A stretch of 64,000 nt of DNA from Termitomyces sp. T153. Taxonomy: Eukaryota > Basidiomycota > Agaricomycetes > Agaricales > Lyophyllaceae. The notes beneath the pieces were generated by a model that was not told the DNA's origin, did no database searches, and saw only the letters and a program-made list of their open reading frames with translations. Shown here one piece after another: positions 34,396 to 45,318 of the stretch. The stretch lies in assembly GCA_018296165.2 (NCBI GenBank), contig JACKQL020000078.1, positions 161,151 through 225,150 on the forward strand, read 5' to 3'. Position 1 is the first letter of the stretch. Each line of letters begins with the position of its first letter. The position numbers were made by a program, and so were the translations under genes.

Positions 34396-36431
34396 ATGAC
34401 CCAACCAACCCCTCCAGCACCTCTCCCTGATGCTTCAAGCCCCCAGGATGATGCCTGGAGTCATTTGTTGTCCCTGGAGACACAGGTTCAACTCACTCAA
34501 GCCTCCCTTACCTCCCACACTGCTGAACTCACTGGGCTTCATCAAACCACTGAAGCAGTGTTCCTTTCCCTCCAGGCCCTCCTCAAACATCTCCCCCTCA
34601 CTCCTACTCCTCACCTGGGACCCCTAGCAGCTCCAGCAAGGTTTGCTTCTGCACCTAGCTCAGAGGTTTCCACTCCCTGCTCTAAACTTCCTTGCCCTGT
34701 GCTCTCTGATATATTTGATGGGGACTAGAGTTGGGGAACATTTCCTCCAGTCTTGCATCACCTATATTCAGTTGAGTAGTGCAGCCTTTGCCTCTGATGC
34801 CTTGAAAATTGCCTGGGTTCTCTTTTAAATGAAGGCAGGTCAAGCCTCAACCTATGCACTGCACATTTTTTGATGCCCTGTAGGAGTTGAGAGTTTTTCT
34901 AGCTGAATGGAGTTTGAAAAGGAATTTCAAGCTGAGTTCTTTCCCCTTGACACTGCCAACACTGCAGCTCTTTCCCTTTGAGACCAAACACAGTATGGTC
35001 AAGAGAAGCAGTCACTGGATGAGTACATTGATTCCTTTCATACCTTAGTTAAGTAGGCTGGCTATCCAGATGGTCTGCAACTCTGCCTCACCTTCCATGA
35101 TGGACTTCACCCCTCTCTCATGGATCATATTGATAGTATGGCAGAGGGATGCCCAGATGATGAGCATGTCAATACCTGGTACAAGATGGCACATGAGCAG
35201 TGGCAGTTGATGGAACTGCAATGTGAGCTGCAGCAGATGCAATCCTTGACACTTCCTTTCTCTCATGGTGGGTTCCTCTCCCAGGCTCCCCCTTTCATGC
35301 CTGCTCTAGCAGCTCCATGAGCCAGTGCAACTCTTCCTCTTCCATTCTATGTTGCCCCCTTGTGCTCCTTACCCCAAGGAGTCTCGTTGGATGTGGAAGC
35401 CTTCCAACAGTGGTCCTCTACCACCCTATTGTGTCAACACTGTGGAAAGGCAGGTCACTTTGCCTGCTACTGTCCTCAAGGGCTAGAAGTCCACTACCTG
35501 TCTGCATCAGAGCAAGAAGAGCCACTCATCCAAGTCCTAGCAGCCAGGGATGCAACCAGAACCCCCTCTGCCAATGCACTGGTAGCAATCTACTCCAACA
35601 AAGTGGCCAATGTATTGGAGGAGGTTCCAGCAGAGTTGGAGGAGGATTTTTAAAAGAGCAACAGATGAACTGTATGCCACCATTGCCTAGTGCTAATCTT
35701 TTTGCCCCCCAGTCCATAGAAGCAAATCAATCTGTTGCTGCTCTTGATACTACACCAAAATGATAAGCCCCTCCTCTGATGTGCAAACTCCCTCTCCAGC
35801 TAAAGTCTCTGCTGGAGACACCCCAAACCCACATCTCCAGATTCCTGCATGGGAATGTTGTCTTCCTTGTTGCTACATTGTTGCTTCCACCCCTTCCACT
35901 GACTCTCTGAAGCTACAAGTAGAAATTGAGACAATGGACACCTAGCAGACCCAAAGTGTGGTTGCTCTGCTTAACAGTGGGGCAACAGGCCTCTTCCTTG
36001 ACACAAACTACATGCAACAGCACTGTCTCACCACTTGCCTCCTAGCTTGTCCTATCCCTGCATACAATATTGATGGCATGCTCAATTAAGCTGGCTCTAT
36101 TTGCTTGGTGGTGGACCTAGTCCTCTGCTACCAAGACCACTCTGAGTGAGCTGCTTTTGCTGTCACTAGTTTGGGGAAGCAAGACATGATCTTGGGAGTC
36201 ACCTGGCTATGTGAACACAACCCAGAAATTGACTGGACTAAGGGTGGGGTGAAAATGAGTCATTGCCCCCATCACTGCACTACCTGTGCAGAAGAATCCT
36301 ATAAGGAGCAGAGAGCCAAGGTTTGTGAGCATGCTGCCATGCATGCCTGCCATGCAGGGCATCTTCCTTATGCTGATGTTGACCTCCTGAGTCCCCCCCA
36401 CTCTGACATTCCCTCATGGAGAGCAGAGTAG
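34396..36431 (+). pseudogene. Gag-protease of the older chromovirus, truncated before RT
   Basis: Gag starts at 34396 (LLSLETQVQLTQASL), matching the minus-strand relative. The readable frame stops at 34728 and resumes in pieces. The CCHC knuckle CQHCGKAGHFACYC is at about 35430-35475. A protease-like block with LLNSGATG (Asp to Asn at the active site) is at about 35960, ending LGKQDMILGVTWL near 36210. No reverse transcriptase, integrase or 3' LTR follows, so the element is 3'-truncated. Confidence 0.85.
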
Positions 36432-36439
36432 GGCACTAC

Positions 36440-37080
36440 AAGTGCATGTGTCTGACATTGTAGCAGAACATGTTTTGTATTGTATGCTACATGCCCAGCA
36501 GAGTCCTCTGCATTGTAGCAGAAGTTGACAGTGTTACATCTGCAATGGTGCCATTGCAATGTCATGATGTGTTGTCATAAACACTCTCAGTGGACATCTT
36601 TGACTGCCCTCTTGGTTTGTGGGAGTATACATTGTATTGTTGTCAACAGTATCAGCAGACAGCCACTTTCTGCTTTCCATTGTTATATCACATCTATTGC
36701 AAAAAGTGGTTCCATTAGCTGGTGTGTGCCATCGTATAGCTCTTTCCATTGTCTCCACTTTCTCTTGCTATATGACATCCATTGCCAAAAGCAGTTCTGT
36801 TAGCCAGCTTTTTAGGCTCCTCTGTTGTTGATTTTTTTGTCTGTTGCTGGATCCCATCACAAAAGCATATCCATTACAGATGTGTTTCCATTCAAAAGCT
36901 CTCAGTTTGTCTGTATAGATATCTATCAAAGTGTTAGGCATGGGAAGCTGTCACAGATGCATTTTTATAGGGGCAAGAAGCTGTCACAGAACTGTTCATC
37001 CATTGCAAGCCTGGTGGAAATGACCATACCAATGATTGGGGCACTCCACAAATGATTCATCAAAATATCATTCTTAGTAC
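36440..37080. other. Degenerate tandem repeats, no gene
   Basis: Roughly 105-bp imperfect repeats: blocks such as CCATTGTTATATCACATCTATTGCAAAA and CTTGCTATATGACATCCATTGCCAAAA alternate at about 36675-36810. No coding frame supported. Confidence 0.4.
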
Positions 37081-37082
37081 AG

Positions 37083-37161
37083 TATCATGGCTTAGTGGTT
37101 CAAAATGCCATCAGGTTATACTTCTCTCTGTCAGGATGAGAGTTCAACTCCTTGATCTGCT
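37083..37161 (+). repeat. tRNA-like SINE-type repeat, copy 1
   Basis: TGGCTTAGTGG at 37088-37098 matches the pol III box A consensus TRGCNNAGYGG. AGTTCAACTCC at 37141-37151 matches box B GGTTCGANTCC with G to A at the CpG. It is followed by CTTGA, as in the neighbouring copies. Confidence 0.65.
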
Positions 37162-37345
37162 AATTGTCTACTAATTTGGTCCTTTTGTTTTATTCATTGC
37201 ACTTTTTCTTCTGTGCTCTAACTGATGTTTAGGCACACTCTGAAGCAAAATGCTCTCATGGTTTGGGTATTCAGGCTGGCTACCTGCCAAATCCTTGATT
37301 GCTGCAGTGCTCTACATATGCTCTTGATTTGCTTGATATAGCAGG

Positions 37346-37475
37346 CCCCTGTGGCTTAATGGGTTTGAATGTTAGAGGTCTGCTGATGTCTGCATCCTCA
37401 TATGCTTAGGCTGAGGCTTTGAATCCCTTGCTTGACATTCTGGTATGGAAACTTTTTTTAGTCATCATTTTAATC
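37346..37475 (+). repeat. tRNA-like SINE-type repeat, copy 2
   Basis: TGGCTTAATGG (37352-37362) as box A and GCTTTGAATCC (about 37417) as decayed box B, then CCCTTGCTTGACATT and a body with TTTTTTTAGTCATCATTT. It shares head, tail and body with copies 3 and 4. Confidence 0.65.
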
Positions 37476-37510
37476 AACCATTGTTTATTTCATGATTAAC
37501 TTGCCTGATA

Positions 37511-37625
37511 TAACAGGCCCTTGTGGTTTGATGGGTTAGAATGTTAGTGCTCTGCCAATGTCTGCAGTCTCATATGCTCAATTTGAGGATTCAAATCCCT
37601 TGCTTGACATTTGTTGTCTATAAAT
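37511..37625 (+). repeat. tRNA-like SINE-type repeat, copy 3
   Basis: CCCTTGTGGTTTGATGGG at the head and GGATTCAAATCCC as box B, followed by TTGCTTGACATT. Clearly the same sequence as copy 2 with scattered transitions. Confidence 0.65.
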
Positions 37626-37689
37626 TTGTTTTTAATTGTCCACTGTTTGCTACAACATATGCTTGTAGCTGGCTTATCTTTCCAAAGCA

Positions 37690-37893
37690 CTATGCTTTAG
37701 TGGTTTGAATTTGCTTGATGTTCTGTAGTTGACAAAAGGTTTTTTAGTCATCATTTCAATTGACAATTGTTTGTTCCAGCAAATGCCTATAATGACATGC
37801 TATTGTGAGCCACCATGGATCAGTGGTTTGGATTGTTGGTTAAGCCACACTCCAACTGTCAAGCTTAGGGTTTGACTCCCTCCCTTGACCTAG
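37690..37893 (+). repeat. tRNA-like SINE-type repeats, copies 4 (partial) and 5
   Basis: A partial head GCTTTAGTGGTTTGAA (about 37690) runs into the body TTTTTTAGTCATCATTTCAATTGA. Then a complete head follows with TGGATCAGTGG (37815-37825) and GGGTTTGACTCCC, ending CCCTTGACCTA. Confidence 0.6.
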
Positions 37894-38259
37894 CAATTTG
37901 CAATTAGTTTTTTTCTGTTTGATTTCCACTATTCCACATAATATTTGAACACTTTAAATGTTTTGTAGCTTCAAGTTTTGTAAATTCCTGCAGGTGCAAC
38001 ACTTTTCCCTGGTGGCCCAGTTTAGTGCATACCTATTTCCACTGCCAGAGGCATTTCAGCAGTGGCTGCCAGTGGTCTGGTGTATACCTATTTCCACTGC
38101 CCAAGGCCTTCTGGCAGTGGCCCTTCTAGCAGGGCTTGGGAATCTAGTGCACCCATTCTCCCTGGTGCCACAGTGTACTCTCATTTCTCCTATCAGCAGT
38201 GTGGCAACAGCATCTTTTTTGCATCTTTTCTCTTCATATTTACAGGGATTCTATCTACA
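37894..38259. other. Non-coding, short 52-bp duplication
   Basis: GTRTATACCTATTTCCACTGCC-type blocks at about 38026 and 38078 form a two-unit repeat. No gene supported. Confidence 0.4.
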
Positions 38260-39974
38260 TTAATGGCTCCATCCTCCAAGTTCTGCTTCCAAATCCAAGA
38301 AGAAAGCAGCGTTGCTTATATACTCAAAGTCAAGTAGTGTATATGGATCTTCTGGAAGGGTTCCTACAACACTTAATGATGTGATTGATGAAGTTGAAGT
38401 TTCTGAGAGAATATCAGAAATGTCAGCAAAGTCGGTGGGAGTGAAAGGGCCAATGGGCCTACATCCACCATGATCTCTTGCTTGCCAGAAAGCTTGTTCT
38501 GTCAGAAACAATTAGGTCTGCTAGGTAAATGATGTAGATTGACTCACATTTCTGGTACAGCATTGCAATGCATCTCTTGTCCTCATGTGGTGTTACTCTT
38601 TCATCATATCTTTTCCACTCCTCCACATCATTCCCCTGAGGAATAAGGGGAGTACCAGATGAACTTTCATCATCTGATGGAGTCAAGCAGGCCAGTGCAT
38701 ATTTGGTATCTGTTGCAAAGTTGCTGTCCAACAAGGTTGCTGTCCAATGGATGTGAATCATGATCTGGAATGAATAGAGATGGTGCAGAATCACTATCCA
38801 TTGCAGAAATTGGTGATAGTCCTGGTGGAATATGAGGGGGGGATTTCTCTGGCAGGTTGGTCTGCTATGCAGATGTATGTTATATTTGCCAGTACATTAT
38901 CTGCAGATCTGGCAATTGAAGTTCTGTTGTCAGATCTGGCATCAAATGCAATGAAAAGGGAAGGAAGACTATCATCCCTCAGTACATTGCCATTGTCAGA
39001 TAACACCTCCTTGTCAGACTCATCATCTATTGCCATAAACAGAGCAGGAAGCCTGCCATCATTCAGTTCACCTCTGCTGTCAGCCCTGTCACTGTTGTCA
39101 GACTCATCATCCATTGCCATAAATAGTGGGTAAAGCCCCCCATCATCCAGTTCACCTCCACTGTCAGCCCTGTCACCATTGTCAGACCTGTCATCCATTG
39201 CCATAAACAAAGAAGGAAGCCTGCTGTTATCCAGCTCCCCTCCACTGTCTGACACATTGTTCAATCCAATGAAGAGTGGTGGAAGGTGTTCCTCATCTGA
39301 TTCACTTTCTTCAGCATGAAACAGAGGTGGAATGTTGTTGAACCCATATGGCTCAAAAGTCATACTCCTGAGGTCTGGATCATCAAATGATGGATTCTCA
39401 ACATCCATCCATTTCTCATCACTTTGTGCCAGTGAGAAGAAGCTCTGCTAAACAAGGGAAATGGAATGGGAAAGTGATTGAGACTGTGCTTGTGCTTGAA
39501 TAGCAGATGATTTCTTTGTCAGGTGATAGATGAGCCCAGGATTCAGGATTCTTGCTACTTTTGAGGAAGAGGTGGTGGGATTGATGGCATGGATTGGAAG
39601 GATCAATAGCCTTGTCAAGCATTGATGGAGGCCATGCAGGTGATTGAGTGTCAGGCACAGAGGTTGGAGAGGCAGTCAGATGATATTGCACCAATGCTAC
39701 TCATGAAATTGGTGATCGAGTCAATACTAGTGAGTTTTCCTAAGTGTGATGGCACAATAGAATCAGCACCAGAGAGGTGAGCAGAGCTGGGTCTGGCAGA
39801 TGGACTTGAAAATTGGCAGATTAGGTCATTTTCTGTCAACAGAAATTTTGGTCCAGCTGCTGATTGGAACCTGTCTAGAGCCAAAAGGGCTTTCTGGTGG
39901 ACTGCTTTGGCTTGACAATTCTTCATTGCAAGTTGCATTTTGATGGATGAGGAGACAACCCTTGGCAGTCTCAT
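38260..39974 (-). pseudogene. Unrecognised gene with acidic 28-residue repeats
   Basis: Consecutive minus-strand blocks (39974-39651, 39694-39419, 39408-38794, 38794-38459, 38511-38260) suggest one decayed multi-part gene. The block 39408-38794 contains four to five imperfect repeats of about 28 residues built on LPSLFMAMDDxSDN followed by an acidic Gly/Asp spacer (SGGELDDG). No domain recognised. It lies downstream of, and in the same direction as, the KDZ transposase and may be a passenger of that element. Confidence 0.4.
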
Positions 39975-40678
39975 CAGTTAGGTGCTCAGTCTCAATACCT
40001 ATATAGTTCCACCAATCACAGCCATACTAATGTACAACTTGACCTGGATGGGTGGGAACTGTCCATGCCTGAAAGGACTTCCAGACTTCTTGAGGGATGT
40101 CATGTCTGTCTGCCAGAGGGTACCAACAGCTCAGACACATCATGAGGTCTGGAACATTGTATTTGATGTTGTTTAATGCTGCTATACCCAGATATAGGAG
40201 AATATAATTATGGCCCAGATATCAGATAAACTACATTGCAATCCAAGACACCTTATAAATTCTTTATCCAGGTGTTGTAACATCCACCTATGACCCTTGT
40301 GTTCCTCAAGGTTGCCATAAATGGCAAGTGCTGCATGCACCTGTGATTCAACATAGAATATTAGGCTTTGGAGACCAGTGACTGTTGGTCAACTGAGGCT
40401 TGGGTTCATAGAGCAGCAGTAGAGGCCATGTCAGAGTGCAAAGCTATAAGGATTTGGCACAGTTATGAGCTAGTAGTTGGGGAAAGTAGGACTTTTACAG
40501 CAGCAGAATCAACAATGTAGACTACACATGACATTGTCCCAAAGTAGTAAGGTTGCAAATCTGCTATGGAAAGGGCAGTTCCAGTTGGCATGGCAGATAT
40601 AATGTGAATAGTGAATCCAGCATGGCAGATGGGATGTGCATGGCAAATCTGGTATATATGGCATAATTAGCCATTTAT
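39975..40678. other. No recognised gene
   Basis: CpG-poor stretch between the acidic-repeat gene and the KDZ C-terminus. Only short frames. Repeated GGCAGAT/GGCAAAT words near 40590-40660. Confidence 0.4.
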
Positions 40679-42805
40679 TCATCCCATTGCACTCTTCATT
40701 ACAAAGGTGTTGTTTGTTGCTCTTTGAGGAGGTGTAAAATCATTGTATACCCTTCTGAACTTATGAGTTGCCAAAGAACTCTGTTCATGCCACATGGCCA
40801 CCTTTTTGTCAGCATAGTCTTGGAGGCCTTTTTTCTTGGCTGACATGCCTCTCTTAGACCAGATTTCTGCCTGCTTAAGGAAATAGCAAACAGTCCATTC
40901 CATTTCACTGGTAACAAGCTGACATTCTTCTGTCCATCTGTTTTGTTGTGCTCTTGCATAGAGGTAGTGCACCCGATGGACTGGTGAGATTGGTTATGGA
41001 TTTGATACCAGCAAGTCAAAGAGGAAAGTGGGCCAATGCATTGACAACAAATGAACAGATATGGTGAATGAATGGAATTGGCAGGTGGATTGAGAATGAT
41101 ATGACAGATATCTGAGCAGAAAGCAACTTACATTCACAGGGAGTTTCAGGGTCATCTTCCATATCTGCATCAGCTTGCCATATCCAAGAAACCTTTATTC
41201 TTGATGATCCAGGAATATTTGGATCATGTATAGCTGTACTTGTCACAAGATCCACTTTCTGCAGAATGCAATATTTTTTGTTGAATGCAGAATCTATGCC
41301 TAATTGCATAAAAGCACTGTGACCATTTTTCATAGTCTCTTGCTCTGATGGAAATGGCTGCCTGAATTTTGTCAATTGATGCCCTAGCTTGGGGTTTGGC
41401 ACTTTTGCTTGGAGCAACCCAAACAAAATGAGAATACATGGAAGATTTTTTGGCAATGAGCTCTCAGAGTGCTTGAATATGCCTTTCAAGTTGAAGCAAA
41501 TGCAATTGCCCTTCAATACTGGACAATTCTGAGCAATCACTAGCAAGTGTTGATGGCAAGGATATTTCAAAGTCTTCTGGTGCAGTGGAATCCAGTTCCA
41601 ACAGCAGATCTGGTCTGGCTAGCAGGTTTGCTGCTGGATATGGCAATGTTTCATTGTGATCTGATGTTTCTTCATCAAATGCACCAGGAATCTCATCCAC
41701 TTCAAGTGGTGTAGTCCTTTGTGAATTGGAAGAGTAACATGCTTGGCTTGGGAAGCAGCCAGGATATTCAGTTGAACCCTTAACAATTCTCTGTCTGCTT
41801 CAATCTTTTGTTACTCATCCTCCTGTGCCTGCTGACTCATCTGATGAACATGGTCTTGCAATGCAATCCTGATATAACACTTAGTGTAACAGTGGTGAAA
41901 CCATCTGGGTTTGACTCACTGCTGTCCTTTAATGTTAAGTGCAAGTTGGATCCAGAATGTATCAGTATCTGGCATCCAGCCCCTGGCTTCCAATCCAGTG
42001 TCTGCCAGATTACCACCATGTCTTGCTTGGAGGCCCATGGTCTGAGCCTTAAGACTGTCCACTGCCTTTTTGTCTTGGTCCCTCAGACTTTCAGCAATGG
42101 TGATCTCAGCCTCCCAGCTTGATATCACTTCTGCTGAGATTTCTGTGGACCATTCAGCAAAATAATAAACAGCAGCCTCCCTCATCTCAATAGCTGTCAA
42201 GTATTTTCAGCATAGGGAAGGAACCATATCAAGTAACTTCTTCCAGTTGGAGTCACACATATGATTGTCAAGGATTTTTGCCCAATGTGCAAGAGTAGCA
42301 GTTCATGCCATCTGTGAAACTTCATTAAGAGTAGACCAAAGACTTTCAATTATCTCCCCAGCAATGTGGCCAACTCCTGGAGTAGATGATGGGGCAAAGC
42401 AGAAAAAGCAATTATCTTTGTGGCCATGGACATGAAGGAGGCCAATTGCATAGTCAACCAGTAGATTATCTGGTGAAACTTCTCCTGCCTCTGCTAATTG
42501 TTTGAAAAACTTGACATACCACTGGCATGCTATGTCATATACCAGCAAGAGACACTTAATAGATTTCATGTTGGTTGTCTTCAGTGCACATGTGATGGAA
42601 AAGTCTGTATACACTTGGCCTTCACCATGGGTTAAGTTTGTTATGCTGTTGGAAGCAAAGCAGCCATGGTGGGTGCATGCTGTTGCAACAACTTCAGTAA
42701 TGTTGCATGATTTGTTCAATCAAAGTGCATTTTCAATGGCCTTGAATGTGTTTTAACAAGGAGCTCCCTGGCAATGGACCCACCAGATGGCTGGAGTTGA
42801 GGTTA

Positions 42806-42890
42806 ATAGTGGACAGCAGACAGCAGACAGTGGACAGCAGATAGTGGACAGCAGATAGTGGACAGAGGACAGTGGATATTGGACAGCAGA
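42806..42890. repeat. Minisatellite of GTGGACAGCAGATA type
   Basis: About six imperfect 7-14 bp units built from GTGGACA and GCAGATA, ending exactly at the start of the solo LTR. Confidence 0.85.
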
Positions 42891-43964
42891 TGTCACAACC
42901 CACTCTCTGGACCCCCAACATTGTCCCCAGCCTGCTCACTTCCCCAGAGTCCCTCCCCCAATGCCTCATCAAAACCCAACCATCAAACACCCTCTGCAGC
43001 TACCCCAGGTAACTCCAATGCTGCTCTAGCAAACTCCAATGGCCCCCTGGCTAACTTCAATGCCTTCTCCACAGCCATTCATGCTTCCCTTGACTCTCCT
43101 GAGCCCCTGAAACCCTCCCCCACTGTTCCTGACCCTGTCATGCATCTCTGGCTACCCTGACTCATCCAACCTACTCCAGAGCATCATGACAAACCCCCAG
43201 AGTGACCTGCATCCCCAACTGATCCCATCAGGATATTGCTACAGCCCACTCCTTGATCACAACCAACACCTGTCAACTCTACATGGCTCCATCAAGCCCC
43301 ACCACCACACCCACTGTCCCTGGAGCTCTCCAGTAGTCAGTATATAATCCATAAAGTAGCATCTTGTACTCTAGTCTTGATATTGCATTAACTGGTTACT
43401 TGTGTCTCATGTTTCTTCCTGTCTCTGTTCTATTCTTAGCCTCAAATCTATCTCTTCTCTCCATCTTGTCTTATCATGCCTCTGTCTTATCTTGTCTCAC
43501 CTCCATCTTGTCTTGATTGTCTCTATTTCCTTTATTTCTCTAAGTTCTTTTCATCTCCAACATCAGTACAAACTCCATGCACATGCTATGGCCTCCAAAC
43601 ATTCTTACAACACTCCAGATTTTGCCTGTTGCTTGGCCCCAGAACCCATCAAGTCTTGATTGTTCCTCCATCAAACTCTGGCTTTGCTCCCATCATTTGC
43701 ACAGCCTCTGCTTGCTCTGCAGTTTATTTACATGCCTACAAGCTTGCCCCTGACACCCACCCAAGCCCAATGCTTAACACCCTTGGTCTTAGACTTCCCT
43801 GGACCACTCTGGACTTGCTTGGACTGCTTTCCTTGGCTTCCCCTTGCAAGTCCCTCTAGTCTGCAACAACTCTGGAGCACTAGGTTATAAGAGCAGGACA
43901 TCATGTCTGCCTAGTAAGGACTTGCCCAGTGTAGCTGAGCCCCCATAGTCAGTGGAACCTGACA
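42891..43964 (+). mobile_element. Old solo LTR inside the KDZ transposon
   Basis: 1074 bp, TGTCACAACCC...GAACCTGACA, the same family as 26204-27359 but in the opposite orientation. It contains no CG dinucleotide that I can see, so it is much older. The flanking 5-mers are GCAGA (42886-42890) and GTGGA (43965-43969). They differ only as CA against TG and could be a decayed GCGGA duplication, although the neighbouring minisatellite contains both words. Confidence 0.85.
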
Positions 43965-45318
43965 GTGGACACAGGCAATTTGGATGCAAACATTGATAGT
44001 CAATCAATAATAGCACATGTTAGCAATCCAAGGAAAAACTCACCATTGGTCTATCCTTTGCAAACTGAAGATATTCATCAAGTTCATCCCTCCTGGGCAT
44101 CATTCCACCTCCTTTGGAATGCCATACATCCTGAGCAGGATTATGATGACAGACATGATCTGCCTTAAAGTTTCCATCCATCATCAACAAGCATTTGCAC
44201 TTCCACTGAAATGGATCTCCTTCCCAGTTGGATGGAATATTCACTCCTAGTTGAAGGCAAGTGGGACAGGATATTGCAAGCTCACCATGCTCTGGTGCCA
44301 TAGGTTCTTTCATCTCATCATGTCCAAAACCTGCCCATTTCAATTATTCTAACCAGCACCATGAACACAAAACTTGTAATTCACAATAGAAGTTATCTAC
44401 TTCACCTGGAGAAGCAATTGATGAAGTGATCCTCACAAGTTCCTGCCAATACTGATAAGCAGAGGCTTTGCACTCTAAATTAGTCAGATGAAAATTGTCC
44501 AGAACAGCTGTTGTAAAATATGTTCTTGTCCTGTCAAATGTGCTGGGAATCAGCTGGGAGTGAATGACATCCTTGATCCAGACATTTTGGCCAGAACACT
44601 TGCATGCAACAACACTGATGTAGTGCACACCAGTTGTGTGTACAATGTGTGCAATTGGGTATCTAAAGCAATCAATTCTCTCAATGTGGCACCCATATGC
44701 AGATGGCAGATTGAAACCAGCAGTGGCTGCAGAGGAAGGAATTCCATCAACATGAGCAGTATGATTTTCCTCCATTTCTTGTGGTCCATGTGAAGGAACA
44801 CCTTCCATTGGTACTTGTTCCAATGGCAGTTCTCCACCTTCCATGGTGTCATCATCCTCTAGTTCCTATCACTCCTCCTCTAGTATCTGAATTCTAGCCA
44901 GAATTTTGGCATGTGAGGTAGGCATAGAGCCATTTGACATATTTGATCCCAGATCCATGGAATCTGCTGACAAAAACCATTGCTCCTGCTGCAGCAATGG
45001 ATCAGACAGCAGATCCACCACCCTGTGGGACAGATCCACTGCTAAAAACTGCATTTCCAGGGATGGATTACTTGATAAAAACTGCATTTCCACTGGTGGA
45101 TCTGGTGCTGGAAACATGTTGCTATTGATCCCTGTTTCTACATCAATATCAATTGGTTCATCATGACCTGTATTAGTAATTTCAGCATGCCTGATAACAT
45201 CACGACAATGTGGACATACTCTGGATGGCTTGCAGGAAGTATTGCTCTTTAATGTCATTTTTTTGTTCATAGTCCTCAAGAACATTCACCTGGGTCATGC
45301 CACTATAACAATTGTGAA

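Larger units (their letters stand above)
40679..45285 (-). mobile_element. KDZ-type DNA transposon with CxC2-like domain, decayed and split
   Basis: Minus-strand order fits the Kyakuja-Dileera-Zisupton superfamily, cut-and-paste transposases expanded in mushrooms. 45285-44869: acidic N-terminal segment. 44844-44344: CxC2-like cysteine domain (GVHYISVVACKC, then KASAYQYWQELVRITS). 44343-44020: CPTCLQLGVNIP and MDGNFKADH (first putative catalytic Asp). 42719-42303: CTHHGCF, LVYDIACQW, HVHGH and GEIIESLWSTLN (second Asp and catalytic Glu). 42200-41016: C-terminal helices, VSWIWQADAD. 41019-40679: ARAQQNRWTEE...EMEWTV...YFLKQAEIW. Stops and frame breaks occur throughout. A solo LTR and a minisatellite interrupt it at 42733-43970. 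Terminal inverted repeats were not found. Confidence 0.88.

Noticed and set aside
37083..37893. Functional tRNA genes
   Set aside because: Heads match box A and B but the stems do not pair as a tRNA, CpG in box B is lost, and the copies share a common non-tRNA body.
42806..43969. CRISPR-like or other spaced repeat array
   Set aside because: Units are short, contiguous and variable without unique spacers, and the genome is eukaryotic. It is a minisatellite beside a solo LTR.
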